A stretch of 64,000 nucleotides of DNA, from NCBI RefSeq assembly GCF_008728855.1, contig NZ_CP042906.1:3038001-3102000 (forward strand). Direction: 5' to 3'. Each line of letters starts with the position of its first letter. Within the stretch, counting starts at the first letter, position 1. The DNA comes from Hypericibacter terrae. GTDB lineage: Bacteria; Pseudomonadota; Alphaproteobacteria; Dongiales; Dongiaceae. The notes beneath the pieces were generated by a model, which worked only from the letters and a program-made list of their open reading frames with translations, ran no database searches and was not told the DNA's origin. The position numbers and the translations under genes were made by a program. Positions 26,702-35,739 of this stretch are shown piece by piece.

Positions 26702-27532
26702 TCAGATGAAGGCCTTGCGCAGCCATTGCGACAGCAGGTCGATCGACATCACCGCGATGACGATGATGATCATCACCGCACAGGTCTGCCCGAACTGGAA
26801 TCCGCGGATGATCTCCCAGATCACCTGCCCGATCCCGCCCGCACCGACCAGCCCCACCACGGAGGCCGAGCGGACATTCGATTCGAAGCGGTAGAGCGAA
26901 TAGGAGACCCAGAGCGGCATGACCTGTGGGATCACGCCGAAGACGATCTCCTCGAGCTTATGCGCCCCGGTCGAACGGATGCCCTCGACGGGCCGCGGGT
27001 CGATCGCCTCCACGGCCTCGGCGAACAGCTTCGCCAGAATGCCGGTGGTATGGACCCAGAGCGCCAACACACCGGCAAAGGGTCCGAGACCCACCGACGT
27101 CACGAACAGCATGGCGAAGACCATTTCGTTGATGGAACGGAAGATGTCCATCAGGCGGCGCGCGGGCTGGTGGATCCACCAGGGCGCGATATTGCCGGCA
27201 CAGGCCAGGCCGAAGGGGATGGCGCAGAAGATCGCCATCACCGTTCCCCAGAGCGCGATCTGGACGGTGATGATCATTTCTTCGGTGTAGTAGCGCCAAT
27301 CGCGAAAATCCGGCGGGAAGAAGTCGGCGAGGAAGGTCGCCATGTTCGCCCGATCATGGATGAGATCGAGCGGGCGCATATCGGCCCCCTGCCAGGAGCC
27401 GGCGAGAGCGGCCAGGATCACGCCATAGGCGATGAGGCGCATATAGGATCGCCGCGGCGGCTTCGCGGCAGCGAGCGCCGCCATCCGGGCTTGAGGCCCG
27501 GATGGCGGCACCGGTTGAAGAGAGACGGTCAA
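26702..27532 (-). CDS. phnE: Phosphonate ABC transporter permease PhnE
   Basis: A 276-residue inner-membrane permease with about six hydrophobic segments and the cytoplasmic coupling motif region '[20 protein letters not shown]'. '[20 protein letters not shown]' and '[18 protein letters not shown]' are PhnE signatures. The frame opens at TTG 27532; ATG 27484 is an alternative and lies in a strong hairpin (27477-27509). Last gene of the phnCDE unit. Confidence 0.94.
   Translation of the reverse strand: MTVSLQPVPPSGPQARMAALAAAKPPRRSYMRLIAYGVILAALAGSWQGADMRPLDLIHDRANMATFLADFFPPDFRDWRYYTEEMIITVQIALWGTVMAIFCAIPFGLACAGNIAPWWIHQPARRLMDIFRSINEMVFAMLFVTSVGLGPFAGVLALWVHTTGILAKLFAEAVEAIDPRPVEGIRSTGAHKLEEIVFGVIPQVMPLWVSYSLYRFESNVRSASVVGLVGAGGIGQVIWEIIRGFQFGQTCAVMIIIVIAVMSIDLLSQWLRKAFI
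27477..27509 (-). promoter_or_regulatory. Perfect 14-bp hairpin at the phnD-phnE junction
   Basis: GCCGCCATCCGGGC and GCCCGGATGGCGGC pair without mismatch around a 5-base loop. It lies at the start of the phnE frame and covers the alternative start ATG at 27484. There is no T-tract, so it looks like an mRNA-stabilising or translation-limiting element rather than a terminator. Confidence 0.6.
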
Positions 27533-27567
27533 GATCGCACTTGCTCAGCGAGTTTTCGCCGATGGAA

Positions 27568-28563
27568 CTACTGCGTCTTCACCTCGGCCATCTTCTTGGA
27601 GAGCTCGTCGAGCTGGGCGTCGATCGCCGCCAGCTGCTGCTTCTTGTCGGACTCCGAGAGATTGGCATCCTGGTCGATCTTGATACGGTCCTTGAACAGC
27701 GAGACCTGGCGGACCGGCAGAAGCTGGTCGTTGCTGGAGGCCACGAAGCCACCCCACTCGCCCAGCGCGTCGAGCACCTGCTTCTGATGTACCTGATCGG
27801 GGCCTGGCTGGCCATAAGCGAACAGGAACGCCTTGAGCTTCTCCTTGGCCTGCGGATCGAGATCCGTCCGCCAGACCAGCGGATCGGAGGGAATCAGCGG
27901 CGAGCGCCAGATTTCACGAATGAGCTTCGCCTTATCCGGATTCGCGGTCTGGAATTTGGCAAGGTCTTCCGTGTTGTTGGTGGCGATGTCGACCTGCCGG
28001 TTCGCGACCGCCATCAGGTTGGTTCCATGGTTGGCGCTGACCGAGCTCACGAAGAAGGTGCGCACGTCGATGTTGTTCTTGGCAAAAGCATAGTAGCCCG
28101 GCATCAGGTAGCCCGAGGTCGAGTTCGGATCGCCATTGCCGAGGGTCAGCTTGCCCGGCTGATTGATGACGTCCTGGAGGGACTTGATAGTGCTGGCGGT
28201 ATTGGCGATCAGGATCGAGTAGTAGCCGCGCGAGCCGTCGGCATAGATTTTCTGCGCAAACACTTCGCCGTTGGCGCGATCGACCGCCTGAATGGCCGAG
28301 GCGTTGCCATACCAGGCGACCTGGACTTTGTTGAAACGCATCGCTTCGATCACGCCCGCGTAATCCGTCGCATAGAAGGCGTTCACCTTCATGCCCGTCG
28401 ACTTCTCCATGTCGGCGAGGAACGGCTCCCATTGCGTCTTGAGGTTCTGGGTCGATTCGGTCGAAATGATGCCGAAATTGATCTCCTTCGGCATTTCGGC
28501 CTGGGCCGCGGTGGCGCCAAGCGCCAGAGCGGCCATACCTGCGAGGAATACACGGCGTAGCAT
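27568..28563 (-). CDS. phnD: Phosphonate ABC transporter substrate-binding protein PhnD
   Basis: A 331-residue periplasmic protein. Signal peptide: 'MLRRVFLAGMAALALGATAAQA'. The mature part has 'INFGIISTESTQNLKTQWEP', 'NKVQVAWYGNASAIQAVDRA' and 'LGNGDPNSTSGYLMPGYYAF', the PhnD binding-pocket motifs (Tyr and STSG). C-terminal 60 residues form a helical tail 'AIDAQLDELSKKMAEVKTQ'. A GAAGGAGAG ribosome binding site precedes the ATG. Confidence 0.95.
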   Translation of the reverse strand: MLRRVFLAGMAALALGATAAQAEMPKEINFGIISTESTQNLKTQWEPFLADMEKSTGMKVNAFYATDYAGVIEAMRFNKVQVAWYGNASAIQAVDRANGEVFAQKIYADGSRGYYSILIANTASTIKSLQDVINQPGKLTLGNGDPNSTSGYLMPGYYAFAKNNIDVRTFFVSSVSANHGTNLMAVANRQVDIATNNTEDLAKFQTANPDKAKLIREIWRSPLIPSDPLVWRTDLDPQAKEKLKAFLFAYGQPGPDQVHQKQVLDALGEWGGFVASSNDQLLPVRQVSLFKDRIKIDQDANLSESDKKQQLAAIDAQLDELSKKMAEVKTQ

Positions 28564-28630
28564 CGAAAACCTCTCCTTCAGTGGACGGGTGGACGTCGAG
28601 ATAGACGGATCGGAACCGCGGAGGCCGGAC

Positions 28631-29464
28631 TTAGGAGCCGACGACGGCCGCGGCCGTGGCGAGGCGCAGCGGCGTGCGGCGCGGACGGGCCGCCGCCGGC
28701 GCCAGTTCGAGTTCGCTGCCATAGACATCGGCCAGCAACGAAGCGGTGACGGCCTCGCTGGGGCCGTCGAACAGGACGCAGCCTTCCTTGAGCGCGACGA
28801 TGCGCGGGCAGTAGCGGGTGGCCATCTCCACCTGGTGGAGCGAGACGACGACGGTCATGCCGTCGCTTTCATTGACCTCGCGCAGGAGCTCCATCACCCG
28901 TCGGGCCGATTCCGGATCGAGCGAGGCGATCGGCTCGTCCGCCAGCAGGGTCTTGGCGCCCTGGATCAGGACCCGGGCGATCGCAGCCCGCTGTTGCTGG
29001 CCGCCGGACAGGGTGGAGGCGCGCTGATAGGCCTGCTCCTGGATGCCGACCCGGGCCAGCGCATGGAGGGCCGCCTCGCGCTCCTCCCGGGTGAACCAGC
29101 TCGCCAGACTGCGCCAAAGCGGCGTTCGCGCCAGACCGCCGACACAGACATTGGTCAGGACCGGCAGGCGTTCGACGAGGTTGAACTGCTGAAAGACGAA
29201 GCCGATCGAGGCCCGCTGCCGCCGAATATCCCGGGCGATCCGGCCGTCGCGCTGCACCACCCGGCCATCGACATGAATGATGCCGGCGTCGCGATCGCCG
29301 GTGGCCAGACCGGCGATATGGCGCAACAGCGTCGACTTCCCCGAGCCCGATGCGCCGATCAGCCCCACCATTTCGCCAGGCTGGATCGACAGCGAGACGG
29401 ACTGCAGGGCGCGTCGGCCGCTGCCGAAAGTCTTGCTAAGTCCGTCGATCTTGATTGAAGACAT
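28631..29464 (-). CDS. phnC: Phosphonate ABC transporter ATP-binding protein PhnC
   Basis: A 277-residue ATPase: Walker A '[18 protein letters not shown]', '[18 protein letters not shown]' Q-loop segment, signature '[17 protein letters not shown]' and Walker B '[18 protein letters not shown]'. Energises PhnE. First gene of phnCDE; the candidate operator is 24 bases upstream of the ATG. Confidence 0.95.
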   Translation of the reverse strand: MSSIKIDGLSKTFGSGRRALQSVSLSIQPGEMVGLIGASGSGKSTLLRHIAGLATGDRDAGIIHVDGRVVQRDGRIARDIRRQRASIGFVFQQFNLVERLPVLTNVCVGGLARTPLWRSLASWFTREEREAALHALARVGIQEQAYQRASTLSGGQQQRAAIARVLIQGAKTLLADEPIASLDPESARRVMELLREVNESDGMTVVVSLHQVEMATRYCPRIVALKEGCVLFDGPSEAVTASLLADVYGSELELAPAAARPRRTPLRLATAAAVVGS

Positions 29465-29487
29465 GGATGCGCGCCCCCTCGGAGTCG

Positions 29488-29500
29488 TCTAGACATTAGA
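29488..29500. promoter_or_regulatory. Candidate PhnF operator upstream of phnC
   Basis: TCTAGACATTAGA on the plus strand (TCTAATGTCTAGA on minus) shares the 9-mer ATGTCTAGA with the phnG promoter. It lies between divergent phnC (minus) and the DUF1045 gene (plus), so one bound regulator could control both. Confidence 0.5.
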
Positions 29501-29541
29501 GGGCAGCCGAGACTCCCGTTTCGCAGTTCGATGAAGCTTCG

Positions 29542-30321
29542 ATGACAACCCACAGACCTCGCATTTCCGCCGACTCCGCCCCTGCCCCGCGCTACGCGAT
29601 CTATTGGGCGCCGCCGAAGGACTCCGTCCTGGCGCAGCTCGGCAGCGCCTGGCTGGGACGCTGTGCCGATCCCGAGGCCGCCGCCGACGAGCTCCCGCCG
29701 CGGCCCGCGATCGCGGGATATACCGCCGACCAGTTGCAGGCCCTGACGGCGGAACCGCGCCGCTATGCGCTTCACGCCACCCTGAAGCCGCCCTTCGCCT
29801 TGAGCCAAGGCCGCCATGTCGACGAGTTGCGCGAGGATCTCGCACGCTTCGCCGCCCGTCAGCCAACCTTCACCATGCCGCGCCTCCGGCTCGCGCCCGT
29901 CGGCCGCCGGTTCCTCGCACTGATTCCGTCGGCGTCCTGTCCGCCTCTCGATGCTCTTGCCGCGGCCTGCGTGACTGGATTCGATTCCTATCGTCGTCCT
30001 GCCACGGCCACCGAATTGTCCCGACGGCGCGCCGCGGGCCTCGACGAGATCGAGGACGCGCATCTGCGCCGGTGGGGATATCCTTATGTGCTGGATCGAT
30101 TCCGCTTCCACGTGACCTTGAGCGGTCCACTCGATCAAGCCGCGCTGGTCCGTCTGCAATCGGCTCTCGCAATCTTATTCGCGCCCGCCGCCGCCGCGCC
30201 GAACCCAATCACCGACATCGCGCTGTTCGTCGAGCCCGCCCCGGCCGAACCGTTCATGCTGGCCGCGCGCTTTCCTCTCGCGGGCGGCAACCCGAATCCG
30301 GATTCGCCGACTCACCGCTAG
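29542..30321 (+). CDS. DUF1045 phosphonate-locus protein (2H phosphoesterase-like)
   Basis: A 259-residue protein of the DUF1045 family commonly found beside phn genes. Two histidine motifs of the 2H phosphoesterase fold are visible: 'RYALHATLKPPF' (about residue 78) and 'RFRFHVTLSGPL' (about 195), i.e. H-x-T/S pairs. The family start 'APAPRYAIYWAPPKDSVLA' is present. A cyclic-phosphate hydrolase role, possibly replacing PhnP (absent from this locus), is my inference. Divergent from phnC. Confidence 0.9.
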   Translation: MTTHRPRISADSAPAPRYAIYWAPPKDSVLAQLGSAWLGRCADPEAAADELPPRPAIAGYTADQLQALTAEPRRYALHATLKPPFALSQGRHVDELREDLARFAARQPTFTMPRLRLAPVGRRFLALIPSASCPPLDALAAACVTGFDSYRRPATATELSRRRAAGLDEIEDAHLRRWGYPYVLDRFRFHVTLSGPLDQAALVRLQSALAILFAPAAAAPNPITDIALFVEPAPAEPFMLAARFPLAGGNPNPDSPTHR

Positions 30322-30784
30322 CGATCCAATCGTCCCGAAGTGGCTTGTCGCAGCGCCAACGAAGCTTTTTCGTTTCCGAAAATCCGGCATCGAGAGCGGG
30401 CGCTCGAACGGCGAACTTATCACTCGGCTGTGTCGCTCGCAGGAATATTTGCCGTATATCTTTAGGTATCCTTGCTCATCGAAGTGCAGCGGTAACATCT
30501 GTTTACAATCGAGATTGATTGATTGATCAGGCTTCTTCGCTTTTCATAGTGGAATTTTATAGGCAGCGAGATTTACCACCGTTTTTTCGTGACTCACAGA
30601 CGAACGCCATTGCAAGCGCGGCACCGTGTTTGCTAAACATGTGTCACTTCGCGCATCGATGTGATGGCATCTTCATTACAAGAGGGGGTGCCCATTGAAT
30701 TCGGAATTGGCCGAGGCGACTGCCATTCGCTCGGCAGGCGCAGCGCAGAGGTGAATTTTCTGGCACCTAGGAGATTAGCCGGAG
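30322..30784. other. AT-rich intergenic region before the first regulator cassette
   Basis: About 460 bases with visibly lower GC than the flanking genes. It includes a TGAT direct repeat (around 30515-30533) and several A/T runs. I see no gene; it probably holds the promoter of the 87-aa protein at 30785. Confidence 0.5.
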
Positions 30785-31048
30785 ATGGCCCTGACGACTT
30801 TGCCCGGCACAAATGTTCGCCTCGATCCGGATCAGATCACGAAAATCGACATCTGTTGTGCCGACACGGCGCGCGTCGAGATCCGTATCTTCCTCCGTGA
30901 CAACTCTCCCCATCATTTTTTTGAGTTTCCCGACAAGGCCGCTGCGGTCGACTTCTATCGCGCGGTTTGGCAGCTGCGCAGCGGCGAGCGCCTCGGAGAC
31001 CGCGAAATCGAGAGCTTCTTGTTGAACGAGGGTACCGAACTGGCTTAG
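30785..31048 (+). CDS. Small conserved hypothetical protein, cassette copy 1
   Basis: An 87-residue protein with no signal or membrane segment. It has a clear paralogue at 32941-33201: both share 'D.D.I.K..I...D..RVE.R', then 'FF.F.DK.AA..F.R..WQ.R', over about 55 residues. A GGAG precedes the ATG. It is convergent with an FNR-like regulator 15 bp away, and the same pair recurs 2 kb further on. Predicted mixed alpha/beta, perhaps a small ligand- or protein-binding domain. Family not recognised. Confidence 0.75.
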   Translation: MALTTLPGTNVRLDPDQITKIDICCADTARVEIRIFLRDNSPHHFFEFPDKAAAVDFYRAVWQLRSGERLGDREIESFLLNEGTELA

Positions 31049-31063
31049 CAGTCCTGGTTGGCG

Positions 31064-31816
31064 CTAGGGTTCAGCCTGATCGAGCTGCGACATCTCTGCC
31101 ATTCGGCGTAGCCCCCCCAGATCGAGGACCTGGAGCGTCTTATTGTGCAAGACGACCAGATGGCGTTCTCGCAATTCTCGTAGAATGCGGTTGACGTGGA
31201 TCGAAGTCAGGCCCAGCGCGTCGCCGATCATCTCTTGCGTGAGCGGTAGGGCAACGGTGTCACGGTCCGCTGCATGTTGACTGTGCTGCATCGGCGGAAC
31301 GAATTGCAGGAGGAAATAAGCGACTCGCTCCATGCCCGAACGCCCGCCGATGTTTGTTAGCTGATCGTGGGTGCGAGTCACATTCTGCGCCATTATTCGG
31401 ACGAGCCTCTTGCCGAGTCCTGGGTGGCGCTCCAAGAGTTCGGGAAAGCTGCGTCTCGGAAAAACGCAGACGGCCACGTCGGTAATGCACTCGGCGGTAT
31501 GGAGCAGGGGGTCTTGGAGGTCGGCTTGGTAGCCTAAAAATGCGCCCGGCAACTCGATCTGCAACACTTGGCGCTTGCCGGATTCTAAAAGCCTGAAGAG
31601 CGCCACCCAGCCGCTCAGCAGATTGTAAATCTCATCGAGCTGGTCCCCCTCACAATAGAGATTTGTGTGGGCCGGAATGATGCGGTCGCAGATCTTGAAT
31701 TTTTCCAAGACATCCAATCGATCGGTGTGAATCGCGCCGCAGACCGTGGTCTCCCGGATCGCACAATCCGCGCAGGTCCTCGGTAGGATGGGCAGATCGT
31801 CGTAGGTCCTGGACAT
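31064..31816 (-). CDS. FNR-like Crp/Fnr-family regulator, cassette copy 1
   Basis: A 250-residue Crp/Fnr protein. The N-terminus carries Cys15, Cys18 and Cys26 ('CADCAIRETTVCGA', spacing C-X2-C-X7-C as in alphaproteobacterial FnrN/FnrL) and a later Cys117 in 'DVAVCVFPRRSF', positioned like the fourth FNR ligand. A cyclic-nucleotide-binding-like fold spans about 40-150 and a helix-turn-helix 'LTQEMIGDALGLTSIHVNR' about 191-210. A [4Fe-4S] redox sensor role is inferred. The recognition helix differs from FNR (HVNR), so classical FNR boxes are not expected. Paralogous to 33285-34031. Confidence 0.88.
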   Translation of the reverse strand: MSRTYDDLPILPRTCADCAIRETTVCGAIHTDRLDVLEKFKICDRIIPAHTNLYCEGDQLDEIYNLLSGWVALFRLLESGKRQVLQIELPGAFLGYQADLQDPLLHTAECITDVAVCVFPRRSFPELLERHPGLGKRLVRIMAQNVTRTHDQLTNIGGRSGMERVAYFLLQFVPPMQHSQHAADRDTVALPLTQEMIGDALGLTSIHVNRILRELRERHLVVLHNKTLQVLDLGGLRRMAEMSQLDQAEP

Positions 31817-32940
31817 GGTCTATGTCTCGCTCTCGGAACCGAGGCCCGACAGACGCACTGTCTCCACAAGTGATCGAGGCTTCTCACTGTTGGTTGAGTC
31901 CTTGTTCAGGAACCCGTGAGCTGCCGAGTTCGCGAAAGATCGGCGCTCACGCCGCTGCACAGCGACGTCAGACAATCGTTGATTGTTCCGTGGATCGCCC
32001 CTCATCGGCGAGTCCCTTCGATCGGGAGCCCACGCCTTCGATCAGCCGCGAAAAGCTGAGACAACTTGCAGATCCCCATCTGACAAGCTATCCACCCCTT
32101 AGATGGCTTCTCAACGAATTCTTAATCGAAAGCTATACATCAGGGTGATATTTACCTTCTATTTGCCACAAGCGATCAAACCTGGGTGGTGCACTAGCCA
32201 TTGGGCGATCCGGCAAGGACGCACTGGCAAGCGACAGCCTCACATTTTCCCATTCCTCTCATCTGGCGCGCTCGCTGTAAGCGGGACGACTCTCCCGATC
32301 GATCATGACAGATTGGTAATAAAGGGGCGGAGAGGCGGAAGCAAACGACCGAGCACCACCGGTCTGCGCCGGCGCCCGGCGGCTCCGGCAAACGGCTGGC
32401 AAGCACTGACCATGACCCGCGGGGGCGCCGCGGCGTAGCGACGGATAGCAAAACTGTTCAGCGGAGAAATCTGGTTCCCGTCAACCGCCGAGGAGATGGC
32501 TCCGCGCTGGCATGTTCGTTTCGGAAAGCCCGCAGCGAGTTTTGACGCTCAAATACCCTCGAGAATTTAACAAATTATGTGGTCCCTGCGTCTGACGGGG
32601 TTCACCCTCCACGTTGCTGCTTTCTTGGGGAATCATCAGCTCGGTCTTTTTTTGCCGTGTGCACTCATTGGCCCTCTGGCCAACTGTTCGGTGCGACGAC
32701 TCACCCGGCGCCAATGAGAAAACATCCCCATAAATCACAGGCGGCTTCAGTCGACCGCGATTGCGAATCCTTCATTAACTTTGCTAAGTGTTAAATCCAA
32801 TCTGTCATCTCAATGGCCGTTCGATGACGATTAGAAGAAATTCAGTGCTCCATTGAAGTATCGGGCCCCCCGGCAGCTGTCAGCATCGGGTTGCGGCGAA
32901 GGAGATTTTTCAGGCACACGTTGAAGACGAGCGAGCAATC
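31817..32940. other. 1.1-kb intergenic region between the two cassettes
   Basis: No frame here has a convincing ribosome binding site, motif or codon pattern; short open frames on both strands look random. GC fluctuates, with AT-rich stretches at 32100-32170 and 32560-32830. It may be the remnant of the duplication that produced the second cassette, or hold promoters for both. Confidence 0.5.
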
Positions 32941-33201
32941 GTGTTGACGATCCTCCCCCAAACCGAAATCCACATCGATGCTGACAGAATCGAAAAACTT
33001 GAGATTCTTTCTCTGGATGGGAGACGTGTCGAGGTGCGGGTTCATACGTTGGAGGCAGCAAACGCACAGTTCTTTGCCTTTGAGGATAAGACGGCGGCAA
33101 TCAACTTCTGCCGGAAGCTCTGGCAGCGTCGCGGTTGTAAGAACCTGGAGGGTGGACGGTTCATACTTAGGTTGGCTGAGGCCGGTTCAAAGGTTCCCTG
33201 A
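32941..33201 (+). CDS. Small conserved hypothetical protein, cassette copy 2
   Basis: An 86-residue protein starting at GTG 32941 and homologous to the 87-residue protein at 30785: 'IDADRIEKLEILSLDGRRVE' here matches 'LDPDQITKIDICCADTARVE' there, and 'FFAFEDKTAAINFCRKLWQR' matches 'FFEFPDKAAAVDFYRAVWQL'. Like copy 1 it is convergent with an FNR-like regulator, 84 bp away. Function unknown. Confidence 0.72.
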   Translation: MLTILPQTEIHIDADRIEKLEILSLDGRRVEVRVHTLEAANAQFFAFEDKTAAINFCRKLWQRRGCKNLEGGRFILRLAEAGSKVP

Positions 33202-33284
33202 GGCATGGTGGTCGCAGGTTTCAGCCACATCCAAGAAACCCGTCGAATGACGACGGTGCTAGTGATCGCGTGCAGCGTTCGAGG

Positions 33285-34031
33285 TCAAGCGACGTAGAGT
33301 TGAGAAATTTCGGCCAAGCGGCGAAGCCCCTCGAGGTCCAAGATTTGCAATGTCCGGTTCTGCAGAATGACCAGGCGGCGCTCCCGCAATTGTCGCAGAA
33401 TCCGATTGATGTGAACCGGCGTCAGGCCCACGGCGTCGCCGATCATCTCCTGCGTCAGCGGCATGGCGAGCGTATCGCAGCCCTGCGCCTTCTGGTCGTG
33501 CCGAAGGCGCAGATAAATATTGAGCAGAAAATGGGCGACCCGTTCCATGCCCGACCGTCCGCCGACATTGGTCAAATGATCGTGCGTACGCACCACGTCC
33601 TGAGACATCATCCCAATCATCTTCAGACCCAGAACCGGATGGCGCTCCAACAGATCCGGAAACGCCTTGCGCGGAAAAACACAGACGGCGACGTCCGTGA
33701 TGCATTCGGCGCTGTGAAGCATCGGATCCACGAGCTTCGGCTGATAGCCCAGGAACGCTCCCGAAAGCTCGACCTGCAAGATCTGGCGCCGGCCGGACTC
33801 CAAGATTCGGTAAAGCGCGACCCAGCCGCTCAGCAGATTGTAGATATCATTGAGTCGCTCTCCCGCCCGGTAGAGATGGGAATGCGCAGGAAGGATACGG
33901 TCGCAAGTCTTGAATTCCTGAAGGATCTGCAATTGGTCACTGCGCAAAGCGCCACAGAGCGTAGCTTCGCGGATCGAGCAATTCCGGCAATCCTTAGGAA
34001 CTAAAGGCGGTTCGTTGTGACTCTTCCACAT
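33285..34031 (-). CDS. FNR-like Crp/Fnr-family regulator, cassette copy 2
   Basis: A 248-residue paralogue of 31064-31816. Cys15, Cys18, Cys26 ('CRNCSIREATLCGA') and Cys117 ('DVAVCVFPRKAF') are at identical positions, and the first 120 residues align without gaps. Helix-turn-helix 'LTQEMIGDAVGLTPVHINR' about 190-209. The ATG at 34031 matches copy 1; the frame extends to 34139. Divergent from the SsuA-like binding protein at 34498. Probably a redox- or oxygen-responsive regulator. Confidence 0.88.
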   Translation of the reverse strand: MWKSHNEPPLVPKDCRNCSIREATLCGALRSDQLQILQEFKTCDRILPAHSHLYRAGERLNDIYNLLSGWVALYRILESGRRQILQVELSGAFLGYQPKLVDPMLHSAECITDVAVCVFPRKAFPDLLERHPVLGLKMIGMMSQDVVRTHDHLTNVGGRSGMERVAHFLLNIYLRLRHDQKAQGCDTLAMPLTQEMIGDAVGLTPVHINRILRQLRERRLVILQNRTLQILDLEGLRRLAEISQLYVA

Positions 34032-34497
34032 GGTCTTTCGGCCCCCCATGGACCCGAAACCACGGCAAATGCTGCCCCCGCAACGCAGCGCCCGCATGGC
34101 CAATGAACTGGTTGCACTCGCTGGCGACCCAAGGGCCAAACCCGGTGCCAGCGCGCGCCAATCCCGCTACCTGGAGAAGAATTTAGACTCGATTCCCCTC
34201 CCCATAAAGCGTCAGCAGCGCTGTCTAGTTTTTATGCCGACAATCTATCACCTGTGACGCTTTCTCTAAATAATGCCTCAGGAGTTTTGTCCTAGCAAGT
34301 GTGCTATATTCAACATTTCGCGATGTCCATTTAATGATGGTGCGAAATTCATTTGCTACCTTCTCTTGTGTTGGACCCCAGTAAGAAGCCAGAGAAGCTT
34401 AGCGGTCGACGTTTCGCATCCCGTCCTCCATACTGTTTTTCGGTGTGCGGCGCCGGGTAATTTCAACAAACCGCAAGAAGACAGGGTGGGCAAGTCT
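34032..34497. promoter_or_regulatory. Divergent promoter region with inverted repeats
   Basis: About 465 bases between the regulator and the binding-protein gene, AT-rich from 34160. AAAGCGTCA (34206-34214) and TGACGCTTT (34255-34263) are perfect inverted repeats 40 bases apart, and TCACCTGTGA (34248-34257) is an imperfect palindrome within them. Candidate operator for the adjacent Crp/Fnr regulator. Confidence 0.4.
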
Positions 34498-35487
34498 ATG
34501 CAGTTCTTACAGAAGCTGATTTTTGCGTTCTTGGCCGCCGCAGCAATGATCGGCCCAGCGCAGGCCGCAGATATGGCTCTGGTGCGTCTATCCTATAGCA
34601 GCGGCTGGGACGCCCTCCCCGCGATCATCGGTATCGAGCGCGGCTTTTTTGCCGAACAGGACATCGTCGTCAGCGGTATGGCAGCCACCTCCCCCGAAGC
34701 CGTCATCCAATCCCTGGCGGTCGGGACCACGGATATGGCCCTCGTGCCGCAGCGCGTGATGCTGGTGATGGCGGGAGCCAAGGCGCCGGTCAAGGTGATT
34801 GCCATGGGCGGCTGGGGCACCGAGATGGCCCTGGTTGCGCGGCCGGAAGCGAACATCAAGACCCCAGCCGACTTGAAGGGCAAGACCGTGGCCCTCGTGC
34901 AGGGATCCGAGGCTCTTCCCGTTCTTGTTCGTATCCTCAACCAGGCGAAGCTCAAGCCGACCGACCTCAAGATCGTCGGCATGAACGCCAACACACTCCT
35001 CAAGGCGCTTGCCGACAAAAAGGCCGACGCCGTCTTCGAAACCCGCCATTTCACCGACCCGATCGTCGAGAAAAAGGAGGGTGTGGTCGTCATGGATCCC
35101 GCGGCCGTGACCAAGTCTGTTGGCGTTATCGAGGGAATTCCGCTGGTCGCGGGCAACGATACGATCACCAAGGAGGCCGCCTCGACGCAAAAGTTCGTCA
35201 ATGCCTGGGTCAAGTCCCTCAAATATATCCAGCAGAACCCCGTCGACGCGGCGCGAATGCTGCAGATCTTCTTTCACCGGCAAGGCGTCGTCGTCACGAA
35301 GCCGATGGCGGAATCCTGGGTCACGATGACCAGGTACGACCAGTATAGCTGGTCCAAGGCGGCAATCGCCGATGCGGACTACAACGGCTGGGCGCTCAAC
35401 GCCGCCAAAATCCTGAAATTGGCGCCAAAGATCGACGACTATGTCGACAATCATTTTGTCGATGCGGCCGTGAAAACCCTTCAATAG
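34498..35487 (+). CDS. ABC transporter substrate-binding protein, SsuA/NMT1 type
   Basis: A 329-residue periplasmic protein. Signal peptide: 'LIFAFLAAAAMIGPAQAAD'. The mature part shows 'VRLSYSSGWDALPAIIGIE', 'GFFAEQDIVVSGMAATSPE' and 'TPADLKGKTVALVQGSEALP', the pattern of aliphatic sulfonate/nitrate/taurine/riboflavin-precursor binding proteins. No permease or ATPase gene is adjacent, so it is an orphan in this region. Start ATG 34498 gives a normal signal peptide; the frame upstream has no support. Confidence 0.87.
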   Translation: MQFLQKLIFAFLAAAAMIGPAQAADMALVRLSYSSGWDALPAIIGIERGFFAEQDIVVSGMAATSPEAVIQSLAVGTTDMALVPQRVMLVMAGAKAPVKVIAMGGWGTEMALVARPEANIKTPADLKGKTVALVQGSEALPVLVRILNQAKLKPTDLKIVGMNANTLLKALADKKADAVFETRHFTDPIVEKKEGVVVMDPAAVTKSVGVIEGIPLVAGNDTITKEAASTQKFVNAWVKSLKYIQQNPVDAARMLQIFFHRQGVVVTKPMAESWVTMTRYDQYSWSKAAIADADYNGWALNAAKILKLAPKIDDYVDNHFVDAAVKTLQ

Positions 35488-35739
35488 CCATTACCCTATT
35501 GGCGCGCCGCTTCGCTGGCAGGGCTCGGACCACGTGAACGTCTTGGCGACGCCCCGGCGTTGATGCTTGGGCCGGAAGATATTTGAGGGTTTGGCATGGA
35601 GCGATGCGGCCCAAACGCTTAAAGCGGTTGGCCAGGGAAGCGGTATGTCCCTTCGCACGGATTCCTGCTGGAACTTGCTCCGGACTTGAACCGGGCAGAA
35701 ACGACCAGCGCCCGAGATTCCGGCCGAACGAAACCGTCT

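Noticed and set aside
29465-29541. Pho box upstream of phnC
   Set aside because: No CTGTCAT-like repeat pair is present; only the ATGTCTAGA motif stands out.
30515-30535. FNR box (TTGAT-N4-ATCAA) near the first cassette
   Set aside because: The sequence is a TGAT direct repeat; half-sites are at the wrong spacing.
31817-32940. Insertion sequence or transposase remnant between the cassettes
   Set aside because: No transposase-like residues, terminal inverted repeats or target duplication were recognisable.
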